A DNA stretch of 64,000 nt from Kiritimatiellales bacterium (GCA_041656295.1 JBBADV010000001.1:1-64000), one strand, 5' to 3'. Counted from the stretch's first letter, positions 27,017 to 37,023 are shown. The notes: a model not told the origin generated them from the letters alone. Numbers and translations: made by a program.

Positions 27017-30000
27017 GCTGATGGTGGAAGAAATTATGAATGCCGTGCTTAATATCTTCGGTGATCATGTAGAGCGCCGGTACGAGCACGAGCGTAATGG
27101 TGGTTGAAAAGAGCAGGCCGAAGCCGAGTGAAATGGCCATCGGGATGAGATAGCGCGCCTGCCGCGAGGTTTCAAAGATCATCGGCGCGAGTCCGGCGAA
27201 CGTGGTTAATGTGGTGAGCATGATCGGACGAAACCGCTGAATGCCGGCGGAGACTACAGCATCATGCGCATTGTCGTGAGTTTTCCGGCGCGCGTTGGCA
27301 AAATCAATCAGGACCAGCGCGCCGTTGACGACAACACCGGCGAGCGCGAGCATGCCGACCAGCCCGTTCATCGTCATCGAATAGCCCATAATAACATGAC
27401 CGAGCACCGCACCGATGGCGCCGAACGGAATACTGACCATAACGATCAGCGGCTGCGAGTAGCTTTTAAACGGAATCGCGAGCAGCGCATAAATTGCGAT
27501 CAGAACCAGCGGCAGGGTCACACGCAAACTGGCCAGGCTATCGCGGCTTTCTTTCTGCAATCCCTCATAGCTGTAAGAAAGTCCGGGATAGTTACGCATA
27601 AGTTTCGGCAGAGCGGTGTTATCGAGCAGCGCCATGACTTCGCCGGTGCGGGAACGCGGCCGGACATCGGCGCGGATGGTTTGCGTGCGCAATCCGTCGC
27701 GGCGCCGGATCGAGGTGTAGGAGTAGCCTTTTTCGATGTCGACCACTTCAAGCAATGGAACCTCGCCGCCGTCGGGCGTGCGCAAAATAAAGTTTTCGAG
27801 ATTGTACATGCGCCGGCGCTCTTCCGCCGGATAACGGACTTTCACTTTCACTTCATTACGTCCGCGCTGCTGCCGCAGCACTTCGGTGCCTTCAAACGCG
27901 GAACGGATCTGGCGTCCGACATCTTCGGCAGTGAGTCCGAGACTGGCGGCTTCGGCGCGCATCGTGAAGTCAAACTGCGGTTTGCCCTGCAGAACGCCGT
28001 CATCGATATCGGTGACGCGCGGAAACTCGCCCAGTTCCACCGCGAGCTCCTGCGCGGCGGTTTCAAGGGTATCAACGTCTTCGTGCCGGAGTTCCACCGT
28101 CAGCGCATAACCGGCGCCGGGACCGCCGCCGGAGTCGGCAGAAAAACGGGCGGAGCGCATACCGGGAATCGGCCCGACTTTTGCGCGCCAGCACGCTGCA
28201 AATTCGGTGGTGCTCATAATTTTATCACGCACTTCGGCATCCGCGAGATATGCGCGAACATTGACCTGATGCGAACCGCCGCGGCCGACATCCGAAAAAA
28301 TTCCTTCGCACAGTTCGGGATGTCCCGATTCTTCAACCAGCTCCTGTGCCGCGCGGACAATCCGCTGGGCAATCGCCGCCGTTTTTTCCACCGGCGTGCC
28401 GTACGGCATAACGAGAGAAACCTGTGCGAAATCGCTTTCGATCGTGGCGAAAAGCTGATACCCGAGGCGTCCGCTGGCCCAGTAGCCGGAGACGGTCAGC
28501 AGCAGCATGACCGAAAATGCGACCACGAGGTAACGGTGTTTTAAACAGAAATTAAGGAACGGCCCGTATTTATTTTTAACCCACCGCTCAAACCATCCGC
28601 TGAATTTCTGCTGCTTCCGGTGGATCCACGCATTTAGACCGCGTTTCTCGCCGCGCAGACGGCCGTGCGACAGGTGCGCCGGCAGAATGAAAATGCATTC
28701 AATCCACGAAAAGATGAAGACAAAAATAACAATGAGCGGCAGCGGTCCCATATTGCGGCGCATCATACCCGGCAGCACGAGCAGCGGCATGAAGGCCACA
28801 ATGTTGGTGAGAATACTGTAGGCTACCGGCGTAGCCACTTCTCGGGTGCCTTTGACGGCCGCATCAACCGGCGGCATACCGTTCTGCTGATAATAATAAT
28901 AGTTTTCGCCGACAACGATGGCATTATCCACAACCATTCCGAGCGCGAGAATAAATGCGAACATGGTGGTCATATTGATGGACAGATCGCACAGCGGCAT
29001 GAGAATGACGGAGCCGAGAAATGAAACCGGAATGGCCATCATCACCCAGAACGCAATGCGGATCTCGAGAAAGATGCCGAGAAAAAGAACAACAAGCAGC
29101 AGCCCCATATAGCCGTTGTTCAGCAAAAGTGCGGCGCGCTGAAAGAACATTTTGGTACGATCGTTTAAAACGGCAATTTCCACTCCGTCCGGCAGTTCGG
29201 CGCGGATCTGCGGCAGCATTTCAGCGACGGCGCCGGAAATCTGCGCCGGCGTCTGGTCACCTACACGATACACTTCGAGCATGACGGCGCGCCGGCCGTT
29301 ATAATAGGCAAAGCGGTCGCTGTCTTCAAAACCGTCGATCACCGTGGCAATTTCACCGAGCAGAATGCGCGTGCCGTCTTCGGAGGTAACGACCGGGACC
29401 TGTTCAAATTCATAGCCGAAATTTTTCCGCTCTTTCATCCGCAGCAGCGTTTCGCCGCTGTCCGTTTTAATCCCGCCGCCGGACAGCTCCACCGCTTCGT
29501 TAGAGAGCTGCGATGCGATGCTGCGGTGCGTTAATCCGTAGCGCCGGAGATTTTCCTGCGAGACTTCGATGCTGATTTCAAAGTTGCGCGTGCCGGCGAG
29601 GTCGATCTGTGTAATATACGGATTTTGCAGCAGGCGGTCGCGCACCTGCTCGGCCAGCATACGCAGACTCACTTCCGGAATGTCGCCGGTAAGAACAAGA
29701 TCCATCGTGCCGCGCCGGCGCACCTGCAAGGAGACCTGCGGCTCTTCGGCATCGAGCGGAAAGGTGGTGATGCGGTCAATTTCGCTCTTGATGTCCTGAT
29801 AAACCTTCATGCGGTCGGAGCCGTCCAGAATTTCGGCGGAAATCGACGCCGAGCCTTCATTCGCCGTGGCGATCACCTCTTTGACGCCTTCGATGCCGCG
29901 CACCGCTTCTTCCACCGCGAGACAGATGCCCTGCTCCACTTCCGCCGGCGTAGCGCCGGGATAGCGCACGCTCACCGTGACAATGTCCTCTTCCGCGTAC

Positions 30001-30122
30001 GGAAACACTTCCTGCGTCACCTGAAAAAATACGATCAGTCCGCCGACCAGACAGGTAAGCATCAGCAGGTTTGCCGCGACGGGATTATTCGCCATCCAGG
30101 CGATCGGACCGCGTATTCTCAT
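27006..30122 (-). CDS. RND efflux transporter, inner-membrane subunit
   Basis: Proton-driven pump of the HAE/AcrB-like resistance-nodulation-division family, 1038 residues. It has the N-terminal helix, a large periplasmic loop (about 40-330), a helix bundle with FILALGMVVDNAIVVGENYY at helix 4 (one Asp; the second Asp of AcrB is replaced by Asn), a second periplasmic loop and a final helix bundle ending with LLFSTTITLVLVPALYMI. It overlaps the adaptor gene by 4 bases. Export of toxic compounds or lipophiles is expected; the substrate is unknown. The operon is tetR, outer-membrane factor, adaptor, pump, pgl. Confidence 0.95.
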   Translation of the reverse strand: MRIRGPIAWMANNPVAANLLMLTCLVGGLIVFFQVTQEVFPYAEEDIVTVSVRYPGATPAEVEQGICLAVEEAVRGIEGVKEVIATANEGSASISAEILDGSDRMKVYQDIKSEIDRITTFPLDAEEPQVSLQVRRRGTMDLVLTGDIPEVSLRMLAEQVRDRLLQNPYITQIDLAGTRNFEISIEVSQENLRRYGLTHRSIASQLSNEAVELSGGGIKTDSGETLLRMKERKNFGYEFEQVPVVTSEDGTRILLGEIATVIDGFEDSDRFAYYNGRRAVMLEVYRVGDQTPAQISGAVAEMLPQIRAELPDGVEIAVLNDRTKMFFQRAALLLNNGYMGLLLVVLFLGIFLEIRIAFWVMMAIPVSFLGSVILMPLCDLSINMTTMFAFILALGMVVDNAIVVGENYYYYQQNGMPPVDAAVKGTREVATPVAYSILTNIVAFMPLLVLPGMMRRNMGPLPLIVIFVFIFSWIECIFILPAHLSHGRLRGEKRGLNAWIHRKQQKFSGWFERWVKNKYGPFLNFCLKHRYLVVAFSVMLLLTVSGYWASGRLGYQLFATIESDFAQVSLVMPYGTPVEKTAAIAQRIVRAAQELVEESGHPELCEGIFSDVGRGGSHQVNVRAYLADAEVRDKIMSTTEFAACWRAKVGPIPGMRSARFSADSGGGPGAGYALTVELRHEDVDTLETAAQELAVELGEFPRVTDIDDGVLQGKPQFDFTMRAEAASLGLTAEDVGRQIRSAFEGTEVLRQQRGRNEVKVKVRYPAEERRRMYNLENFILRTPDGGEVPLLEVVDIEKGYSYTSIRRRDGLRTQTIRADVRPRSRTGEVMALLDNTALPKLMRNYPGLSYSYEGLQKESRDSLASLRVTLPLVLIAIYALLAIPFKSYSQPLIVMVSIPFGAIGAVLGHVIMGYSMTMNGLVGMLALAGVVVNGALVLIDFANARRKTHDNAHDAVVSAGIQRFRPIMLTTLTTFAGLAPMIFETSRQARYLIPMAISLGFGLLFSTTITLVLVPALYMITEDIKHGIHNFFHHQHEN

Positions 30123-31276
30123 TCCGCCGCTCCTTCCGGTGCGTTATGAATGCGGAGCTCCATACCCTGCACCGGCGCCGGAATATCTGAACTCACCAGC
30201 TGCCAGCCCTCTTTAAAGTGAACACGCACCAGCACCTGCTGCTCATAGCCCTGCACAAACTCTGCCGGCAGAATGTGCATTTTATTTTCCGCGTCCACCA
30301 TCCAGACGTTTGAACCGTCGCGATACGCTGTGCGCTCAATCAGACAGACATTCTCCTCTGTCTGTCCCGTCAGCTTCACGCGCACCACTTCACCGAGCAG
30401 CAACGGGCGGGCGCCGGCAAACGGATCGGCGACTGCAATCAGAATCCGCGCCATGCGTCCCTGCGCTGTTAAGTCCGGCAGCAGTTTATAAAGCGTGCCG
30501 GAGCGCACCGTGCCGTCTGTTAAAATAATTTCCGCCGGATATGAATTGTTTTCAATCTCCGGAAACAGTGACAGGGCATTTAACGGCAGCGATGCGCGCA
30601 CAAAAAACCGGTCTGTCGCTACAAGCTGAAGCAGCGTGCGGTTCATCGACGCATAATCGCCGGGGTCCACATCCACGCTCTGTACCACCGCATCGAACGG
30701 CGCTGCAATATTTGTACGCCGCAAATCGAGATTTGCTCTCTCCAGTTTTGTCTTTGCCGCGTCAAGATCCGCCTGGGCCGCTTTCAACTGCGGTTCACGC
30801 AGCGTGAGATCTCGATACGCATCGTCCATGCTCCGGCCTTCGCCGATCAGTTCCAGCTCATGTTTCGCCACCGCCTGCCGGCCCTCCTCCTGCCGCAGCG
30901 CGCTCTGCGCGCCGTGCAGTGCCGCTTCCGCCTGCTGCACCGCCAGTTCATAATCGCTGCGGTCGATCGTCAGCAGCACATCGCCGGCGTTTACAAAAAC
31001 CCCTTCCACCAGCCCCGGCAGCGTGCCGGTAATCCGTCCCGCCACCTCCGCCTGAATTGAAACATCGCGATCAGCAATCACTGTGCCCATACAGTCCACT
31101 GACACCGGCACCGACACGCGCGTCAGCTCCGTTACTTCCACCACCGGAATCATCGTCGACATCCGCGTGCGCTGCGCCACCGGTTTGCTCTTATAAAACA
31201 GCCATCCGCTGATCGATCCGAACAGCAGCATTCCGGCGCCGGTTAAAAGTCCGATCATACGTTGTTTTTTTGTCAT
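30119..31276 (-). CDS. RND efflux periplasmic adaptor (membrane fusion protein)
   Basis: Adaptor of 385 residues linking the pump to the outer-membrane channel. N-terminal signal-anchor (GLLTGAGMLLFGSISGWLFY), lipoyl-like half (VSIQAEVAGRITGTLPGLVE followed by AGDVLLTIDRSDYELAVQQA), alpha-helical hairpin (about 115-185), second lipoyl half (IAAPFDAVVQSVDVDPGDYA) and beta-barrel. AAGGAGAAACG precedes the ATG at 31276. Its stop overlaps the pump start by four bases. Confidence 0.94.
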   Translation of the reverse strand: MTKKQRMIGLLTGAGMLLFGSISGWLFYKSKPVAQRTRMSTMIPVVEVTELTRVSVPVSVDCMGTVIADRDVSIQAEVAGRITGTLPGLVEGVFVNAGDVLLTIDRSDYELAVQQAEAALHGAQSALRQEEGRQAVAKHELELIGEGRSMDDAYRDLTLREPQLKAAQADLDAAKTKLERANLDLRRTNIAAPFDAVVQSVDVDPGDYASMNRTLLQLVATDRFFVRASLPLNALSLFPEIENNSYPAEIILTDGTVRSGTLYKLLPDLTAQGRMARILIAVADPFAGARPLLLGEVVRVKLTGQTEENVCLIERTAYRDGSNVWMVDAENKMHILPAEFVQGYEQQVLVRVHFKEGWQLVSSDIPAPVQGMELRIHNAPEGAAE

Positions 31277-31300
31277 CGTTTCTCCTTAAAAACTATTTGG

Positions 31301-31365
31301 CACGAGGCAATAGGCACCAGACATTAGGTTTTCAAACTGGTGCCTAATGCCTATTCCCTAATCCC
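31301..31365. repeat. Palindromic spacer repeat in the efflux operon
   Basis: The 74-bp gap between the adaptor and outer-membrane factor genes is almost filled by an imperfect hairpin: CACGAGGCAATAGGCACCAG on one side and CTGGTGCCTAATGCCTATTC on the other. The GGCACGAGGCAATAG text also occurs inside the composite element near 3899-3915. Confidence 0.65.
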
Positions 31366-32754
31366 TTTCAAAATTTCCCCCCAATCGCCGCCGAGCACAC
31401 GATACAGCTGAATGCGGTCTGTCAGCAGTTCATATTCCGCCGCCAGCACAGTCACCTCCAGATTCTGCCGGATTGTTTCCATGGTCAGCGCATCAAAATA
31501 ACTCTCCAGTCCGCGCGTGTAGCGCCGGTATGCCTCTTCCGCCGCCGACTCCGCCGCACCGTACTGCCGCCGGATTTTTGCGACATACTCCTGCTGATAT
31601 TTTTCCGCTGTCAATGCGTTTTCCACTTCGCCGAAGGCCGATAAAACCGCTGCACGATACGCCGCCGCGCGCTCATCCACCACCGCTTTTACGCGCCGGA
31701 CTTCGGCGCGCCGGCGCCCGCCGTCGATCAGCGGCGCCGTTACACCGGCGGCAAGATTTTTCACCCAGTTATCAAACAGACCGTTCATCGAATCATCGCG
31801 ATAGGACGCCGATGCCGTCAGCGTAATTGCCGGCAGACGGTCTGCGCGCGCCGCGCGCACCGTATGATCCGCCGACTCCAGCAGCGCCCATTTCGCCTGC
31901 AGGTCCGGCCGGCGTTCCAGCAGTACCGCCGGAATCCCGGCATCCGGCCATGCCGGAATTGCCGGCAGCGGCAGCACCGTTAAATTCAACTCCGTCTGCG
32001 GCATTTCACCGATTAAAACCGCGAGCGCATTTCCGGCGGCGCTCAGCGCCGCTTTGACCGGCTGAAGCGCCGCCGCCGCCGAAAAAACCTGCCGGCGCTG
32101 CTGAAAAATATCCAGCGAACTCGACTGCGATGTTTCAAACCGCTTTTCCACCACCGAAAGCATTTGCCGGTTTGTTTTCAACTGCTCTTTCAGCACGGCG
32201 AGCCGGCACTGCAGATACTGCCATTCAAAATAGGTTCCGGCAGTCTGCGCCGCAATTGTCATCGCCGCCGTTTCCAGATCAAACCGGCTCGCTTTTAGAT
32301 CGTACAGCGCCGCACGCCGCGTCGATGCCACGCGCCCCCATAAATCCACTTCGTAACTCGCGGAGAGACCGAGCTGATAGTCATCCGTTGTCACCGTTCC
32401 GGCGCGGTCGGTATGCCTGTACTCCGAGCCCGCCCTGGCCGATCCATCAGCCGATGGAAATCGCGCCGCACCGGATTTAACCGCCGCCGCTTCCGCCTGC
32501 CGCAACCGCGCCGCCGCCTGTTCAATAGTCAGGTTGTTTCCCAGCGCACGTTCCATTAAACGGTTCAGCTGCTCATCACCGAACGCCTTCCACCATTCGT
32601 TGGTCGTGGCAATTCCGGCGGACTCCGCACGCCAGGCATCCGGCAGATCGTCCGGTGCGGCGCGTTCTTTTTTTGGCAACAGCGCGCACGATGTGCAGAG
32701 CAGAAGCAGCACCGCGCCGGCAGAATATTTTTTAGTCACAAACTTTTTCATCAT
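31351..32754 (-). CDS. Outer-membrane efflux lipoprotein (NodT/OprM type)
   Basis: TolC-like channel of 467 residues with a lipoprotein signal (AGAVLLLLCTSCALLPKKER). Two repeated OEP helical regions are visible: NNLTIEQAAARLRQAEAAAV and ALYDLKASRFDLETAAMTIA in the first half, and AVLLERRPDLQAKWALLESA with RAARADRLPAITLTASASYR in the second. This is the classic pattern of the family. It is the second gene of the tetR-led efflux operon. Confidence 0.94.
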   Translation of the reverse strand: MMKKFVTKKYSAGAVLLLLCTSCALLPKKERAAPDDLPDAWRAESAGIATTNEWWKAFGDEQLNRLMERALGNNLTIEQAAARLRQAEAAAVKSGAARFPSADGSARAGSEYRHTDRAGTVTTDDYQLGLSASYEVDLWGRVASTRRAALYDLKASRFDLETAAMTIAAQTAGTYFEWQYLQCRLAVLKEQLKTNRQMLSVVEKRFETSQSSSLDIFQQRRQVFSAAAALQPVKAALSAAGNALAVLIGEMPQTELNLTVLPLPAIPAWPDAGIPAVLLERRPDLQAKWALLESADHTVRAARADRLPAITLTASASYRDDSMNGLFDNWVKNLAAGVTAPLIDGGRRRAEVRRVKAVVDERAAAYRAAVLSAFGEVENALTAEKYQQEYVAKIRRQYGAAESAAEEAYRRYTRGLESYFDALTMETIRQNLEVTVLAAEYELLTDRIQLYRVLGGDWGEILKGIRE

Positions 32755-32788
32755 CTCAAAACTGCATTATTTTAAATAATCGGTCAGA

Positions 32789-33457
32789 TCAGACTGATCC
32801 GGCTGATCTTTTTTCGCGTTCTTTTGCGGTTAACCCTTTTGTGCCTTTCCGTGTTTTTCGTGGCTGATAACTTCCCGCCTTTTTATGCGTGATGACCGAC
32901 CAGATATTTTCAACCAGCGAATCCAGATCCACTCTGCGCCCGCGCAGCTCCCGCACGCGATTTCTGAAAAACAGCGGACCGACCAGCAGGCAATGCAGTT
33001 CCGCCAGGGGAATATCATCACGCAGCGCGCCTTCCGCGACACCCTTTTTAAGCAGGTAAAACACCGCCGCTTCGCTCTCGCGGAAATACGGCTCCGCCTT
33101 TTTTTCAATGGAATTTTTTGACGACTGCTGCATTAAGCGAATCAGACCGAACCGGCGCCGGGCAAACTGCGACATTTCCTTAACATACTGCAAAAACCGC
33201 GCGCGGTAATCACCGGGTGAATCCGCAATTTCGCGAATCCGCGCCGCAACTTCGCGCGTTCCTTCGCCGATCAGTGCAACAAACAAATCCTCTTTGTCCT
33301 TAAAATACAGATAGAGCGTGCCTTTACCGACACCGGCCTGCGCCGCAATCTCCTCCAGCTTCACCTCGTCATAACGCCGGTCTTTCGATACCTCAGCCGC
33401 CGCGCGCAAAATTGCTTTGCGCCGCAGATCTTTTTTACTGAGCCCCGGTTGTATCAT
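32789..33457 (-). CDS. TetR-family regulator of the efflux operon
   Basis: DNA-binding repressor of 222 residues. The HTH is VKLEEIAAQAGVGKGTLYLY followed by FKDKEDLFVALIGE, and the ligand-binding helical domain follows. It is the first gene of the efflux operon, 34 bases upstream of the outer-membrane factor, so autoregulation together with the pump is expected. The C-terminal 30 residues are basic and low in complexity and may be repeat-derived. Confidence 0.92.
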   Translation of the reverse strand: MIQPGLSKKDLRRKAILRAAAEVSKDRRYDEVKLEEIAAQAGVGKGTLYLYFKDKEDLFVALIGEGTREVAARIREIADSPGDYRARFLQYVKEMSQFARRRFGLIRLMQQSSKNSIEKKAEPYFRESEAAVFYLLKKGVAEGALRDDIPLAELHCLLVGPLFFRNRVRELRGRRVDLDSLVENIWSVITHKKAGSYQPRKTRKGTKGLTAKEREKRSAGSV

Positions 33458-33539
33458 ATGGCGGCAGAGCCTACAAAACTGACCGGCGGGTCACAAATTA
33501 AATATGTCAGAAAGTTCAAGGTTCAGGGTTCGGCGTTCA

Positions 33540-33606
33540 TAATTCACATAAATCCCATGCATCCCGTCTTTTAGGCTTTAGACTTTAGCCCTTAGACTTT
33601 AGGCTT
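33540..33606. repeat. Simple-text repeat between tetR and tadA
   Basis: Short near-repeats of TTTAGGCTTTAGACTTTAG occur from about 33570 to 33604, with related text upstream of it. It separates the divergent tetR and tadA genes and leaves no clear promoter. Confidence 0.55.
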
Positions 33607-33613
33607 CCAAATT

Positions 33614-34081
33614 ATGGACTCTCTCTCTGAAAACACCATTTACATGCGCATGGCGCTGCGCGAAGCGGAACGTGCCGCGGAAGCCGGCGAAGTGCCATGC
33701 GGCGCGCTGATTGTGCGCAACGGTGAAATTCTCGGCAAAGCGCATAACCAGACCGAACTGTTGAAAGACCCGACTGCACACGCCGAAATTCTCGCCATTA
33801 CGCAGGCCGCCGCCGCCGTTGAAAACTGGCGGCTCACTGATTCGGTTTTATACGTAACGAAAGAGCCCTGCCCGATGTGCGCCGGCGCAATCGTGCTTGC
33901 GCGCATCAAAAAAGTGGTGTGGGGCGTGGACGACCCGAAGCGCGGGGGGGCACGCTCTAAATTTGAAATTCTGGATCACGCCGATTTGAATCATCGCGTT
34001 GAAATTGAAACCGGCGTGCTCGCCGGCGAATGCCGGTCCCTGCTGCAGGATTTTTTTCGCATGCGCCGCGCCGGAAAATAA
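33614..34081 (+). CDS. tadA: tRNA-specific adenosine deaminase TadA
   Basis: Zinc enzyme converting adenosine 34 of tRNA-Arg(ACG) to inosine. The 155 residues have the deaminase motifs: zinc ligand and proton shuttle in PTAHAEILAI, and the Cys pair in EPCPMCAGAIVLARI. The N-terminal helix (YMRMALREAERAAEAGEVPC) and the specific WGVDDPKRGGARS segment are typical of TadA. No strong ribosome site; the upstream DNA is repeat text. Confidence 0.95.
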   Translation: MDSLSENTIYMRMALREAERAAEAGEVPCGALIVRNGEILGKAHNQTELLKDPTAHAEILAITQAAAAVENWRLTDSVLYVTKEPCPMCAGAIVLARIKKVVWGVDDPKRGGARSKFEILDHADLNHRVEIETGVLAGECRSLLQDFFRMRRAGK

Positions 34082-34174
34082 CCGGCGTTATTTAATAGAG
34101 GCAGGAAACAAACCGGCATCAGGAACAGCTTTTGCATAAGCACACTCCATCCTGAATGCCGGCGCCGGCGGTAC

Positions 34175-35083
34175 CTATTGCAGCCGTTCGATCATCCGCA
34201 AAACGGTGTCACCGATGATCTGCAGGCTTTCGACAGAGAGTTTATCCATCGTATCTTCCGGCGTATGCCAGTAATCGTTGAGTCCGGGCGCAGAGCCGTA
34301 TTCAAAATCGATCAGATTAATCACCGGCATTCCAAGCGCGAGGAACGGAACGTGATCGTCAATGATATCGCCGCGCGCGAGTCCGAATTTTGCACGGTGT
34401 CCGAGCTCATCGGCAGCGGCAAACAGCTCTTTTGTCAGCTTGCGCGAACTGTTGCGCGGTATGGTAACATTCAGATTTTTGTCGCCGATCATATCAAGAA
34501 TAATGACTGCCTCAACAAACTGCGCACCGCCGGCGGTATACACTTCTTTTGCCAGGCGCCGGCTGCCGTGCAGTCCGTCGGTCATCATGTTGTACTGCTT
34601 GAGACATTCCTCGCCGTCAAAAAATGCAAACATAAATTCCGTTTCATACGGTGCGCGCGATTTTAAAACGCGAATCATTTCAAGCAGCACGCCGGAGCTG
34701 GATCCGGAATCGTTCGCGCCCTGAAAATCCGGTGCAATGCCGCTTTTTGTGTCAAAGTGCGAGCCGATCACAATCAGCCGTGATGTTTTTCCCGGCAGCC
34801 GGCCCACCACATTATGGAAATACATTTCGCCGGCCGGCGTCTGATCCTTAAACGTATCGATCACCGCCGGAACGCCGATTTCTTGCATGCGCGTTTCCAG
34901 ATGCACCGCTGCACGCCGCGCACCGCCGGTACCCGACTCGCGCGGCACAATCTTCACCAGCGCCGCTGTTTCAGCCAGTGCATGTTCGCCGGAAAACAGA
35001 CTCGTTTCCACCGCCGGTTTGCAGGCAAGCAAACAAAATCCGCAACTGATTAAAAACAAGATTTTTAAAATTTCCATCATCAT
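34175..35083 (-). CDS. M28-family lipoprotein, glutaminyl-peptide cyclotransferase-like
   Basis: Zinc-dependent M28-fold protein of 302 residues with a lipoprotein signal (FLISCGFCLLACKP). Metal ligands are visible in VIGSHFDTKSG, FQGANDSGSSSGVLLE, FAFFDGEECL and DYWHTPEDTMDKL. The segments GLHGSRRLAKEV and IDDHVPFLALGMPVINLI resemble glutaminyl cyclases, which form N-terminal pyroglutamate, more than classical aminopeptidases. It is probably periplasmic or membrane-anchored. It stands alone, convergent with tadA. Peptidase versus cyclase function cannot be settled by reading. Confidence 0.85.
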   Translation of the reverse strand: MMMEILKILFLISCGFCLLACKPAVETSLFSGEHALAETAALVKIVPRESGTGGARRAAVHLETRMQEIGVPAVIDTFKDQTPAGEMYFHNVVGRLPGKTSRLIVIGSHFDTKSGIAPDFQGANDSGSSSGVLLEMIRVLKSRAPYETEFMFAFFDGEECLKQYNMMTDGLHGSRRLAKEVYTAGGAQFVEAVIILDMIGDKNLNVTIPRNSSRKLTKELFAAADELGHRAKFGLARGDIIDDHVPFLALGMPVINLIDFEYGSAPGLNDYWHTPEDTMDKLSVESLQIIGDTVLRMIERLQ

Positions 35084-35225
35084 TCTGCCTTCGGACTTGA
35101 ACTGAATGTAATTTTAGCAAAAGGCCGCCATGCGGCAAAGAGCTAACATATTTACTTTTGCCGGCGGTTGCAAATTATTCAATTTGAAGGCTGGCAAAAA
35201 TTCCGGCGGCGGGCATACTTTGCGC

Positions 35226-35507
35226 ATGGTTGAGATAAAGGCAGTCATTCAGAACGAAGCCGGAATTCACTGCCGTCCGACGGCGGTGATTACACAGGCG
35301 GCGGTTGAATATTCCGGCAAAATTAAAATCAGTGCGCCGTCCGGCTCGTGCAATCTCGGCTCCGCACTTGAACTGATGATGCTTGGTCTCGATCACGGCA
35401 CACCGGTAACCATTCAGGTCTCCGGCGAGGATGAGGCTGCAACCGCCGCAAAATTCAAAGAGCTTTTTGAGCGTCATTTTGATTTCCCAAACGCCGGCCA
35501 GGAATAA
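35226..35507 (+). CDS. HPr-family phosphocarrier protein
   Basis: Small protein of 93 residues with the HPr fold. The phospho-accepting His is in EAGIHCRPTAVIT (usual motif GLHARPA; here Cys follows the His), and the regulatory Ser region is NLGSALELMMLGL. The ATG at 35226 gives a normal HPr length; the open frame upstream is repeat-like. It may take part in PTS-type phosphotransfer or act as a regulatory HPr. No PTS enzymes are in the window. The DUF2851 gene follows by 5 bases. Confidence 0.88.
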   Translation: MVEIKAVIQNEAGIHCRPTAVITQAAVEYSGKIKISAPSGSCNLGSALELMMLGLDHGTPVTIQVSGEDEAATAAKFKELFERHFDFPNAGQE

Positions 35508-35512
35508 ATTCA

Positions 35513-36856
35513 ATGTATAGTGCGCCTTCCATTCCGGAACATCTCTTTTTTCGCGCCGCAAAATATAAAAGTCTTTTTCAAAACAACGAACTTTGCGAAA
35601 CGCCGGCGCGCCGGTTTCCTTATACTGAACGTCATTTGCAGGCGCTGTGGTTCGATAAACAACTGCGTCCGCCGGAACTGAAAACGACGCGCGGAGAAAT
35701 CGTCACTGTTGAAAATGCCGGCCGGTGGAATCTGGAAGCCGGCCCCGACTTCACCGGCGCGGTGCTTTTAATTGGACGTTCACAGCGCCGGATTTCCGGC
35801 GATGTTGAAATCCACGTTCATCCGTCCGGCTGGAAACATCACGGACATGCAGATGATCTGCGTTATTCAAACGTCCGCTTTCACATCACCTGGTTTGCCG
35901 GTGCAGCGGACGAAACACTGTTTCCGGCGGATACAGTTCATATTGCGCTCGCCGGACAATGCACGGTGGATCTCAATAGTATTGATACAGCGGCGTATCC
36001 TTATCTCCAACCGAACCTGCGGGGCCGGCTTCCCGAATTCGGCGGCACACCGGATGAAATTATCGAAATCCTTGAAAGCGCCGGCGTTGAACGGTTGAAA
36101 AATAAAACACGGCACATCGCGCGGCAGATTGCAGAACACGGTGAGGCGCAGGCACTCTACGAAGAAGTTGCCGGCGCACTTGGCTACAAACACAATAAAG
36201 CGCCGTTCAAACAGCTTGCGCGCCGGCTGCCGGTGAACACCTTAATTGAAAAAACATCCGGCGACTGGGAAAAAATTTATGCCGTTCTGCTTGGAGTTTC
36301 CGGCCTGCTGCCCAAACAGCCCGCCGCCAGCTGGACGGACGAAGCAAAAAAAGAGCTGCGCCGCCTCTGGGATAAATGGTGGCGCGAAGAACACCGGTGG
36401 GAAGATGTGATACCACTGAAAAAAACCGACTGGCGGCTTGCCGGTGTCCGTCCGCTCAATCATCCCGTCCGGCGGCTGTGTGCACTCGCACAATGGGTCG
36501 CCGGCGGAATTTTTAAAAATATGATTGCAGTACCCTCATCACATTTTCTGCAGTTTAAAAACAATTTCTGGACCAATCATATTGGCTGGACCGGCAGAGA
36601 AGCTTCTGCGGAACTCGTCGGGGAAAGCCGGTTAAATGCTATCGAGCTCAACGTCATCATCCCGTTCCGGCTAGCTAAAGGTGATTCCACTGCGCTCAAC
36701 ACACTTCCGGCGGAACCGGCGAACAGCATCATTCGCGAAACCGCCTATACACTTTTCGGACCCGATCACTCGCCGAAACTCTATCGCACTGCACTCGCGC
36801 GGCAGGGGCTCATTCAAATATTCAATGATTATATTTTGAATCAGTACGCCGGTTGA
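35513..36856 (+). CDS. DUF2851-family protein
   Basis: Conserved protein of 447 residues of unknown function. Recognisable family segments are ERHLQALWFDKQLRPPELKT, AGPDFTGAVLLIGRSQRRIS, GDVEIHVHPSGWKHHGHADD and RYSNVRFHITWFAG. Length is normal. The many conserved Asp, Glu and His residues in the N-terminal half suggest a hydrolase or nuclease-like site, but no activity is known to me. No signal peptide. It is probably cotranscribed with the HPr-like gene. Confidence 0.85.
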   Translation: MYSAPSIPEHLFFRAAKYKSLFQNNELCETPARRFPYTERHLQALWFDKQLRPPELKTTRGEIVTVENAGRWNLEAGPDFTGAVLLIGRSQRRISGDVEIHVHPSGWKHHGHADDLRYSNVRFHITWFAGAADETLFPADTVHIALAGQCTVDLNSIDTAAYPYLQPNLRGRLPEFGGTPDEIIEILESAGVERLKNKTRHIARQIAEHGEAQALYEEVAGALGYKHNKAPFKQLARRLPVNTLIEKTSGDWEKIYAVLLGVSGLLPKQPAASWTDEAKKELRRLWDKWWREEHRWEDVIPLKKTDWRLAGVRPLNHPVRRLCALAQWVAGGIFKNMIAVPSSHFLQFKNNFWTNHIGWTGREASAELVGESRLNAIELNVIIPFRLAKGDSTALNTLPAEPANSIIRETAYTLFGPDHSPKLYRTALARQGLIQIFNDYILNQYAG

Positions 36857-36928
36857 CTCAACCGGCGCGCCGCGTGAGGCCGCCCGGCCTGTAATTTCAG
36901 GCAGCACGTCAGATCAAACTCAGCTGTC

Positions 36929-36957
36929 CCGGCCTAACTTTTAGCCGGCCTTTTACC
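36929..36957 (+). terminator. Possible terminator after the DUF2851 gene
   Basis: Imperfect hairpin CCGGCCTAACTTTTAGCCGG (one bulge) followed by CCTTTTACC. The T-tract is short. It lies 72 bases after the stop codon. Confidence 0.3.
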
Positions 36958-37023
36958 GTGACGCAGACAATTCCGTCTACGCGGCCCTGTCTAAAATGTG
37001 ACTGCGATTCCCTATAATCCACT

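Noticed and set aside
27264..28544. A 426-codon plus-strand frame opposite the RND pump gene
   Set aside because: It mirrors the GC-rich pump gene, has no domain-like sequence or ribosome site, and the minus-strand frame is clearly a full RND protein.
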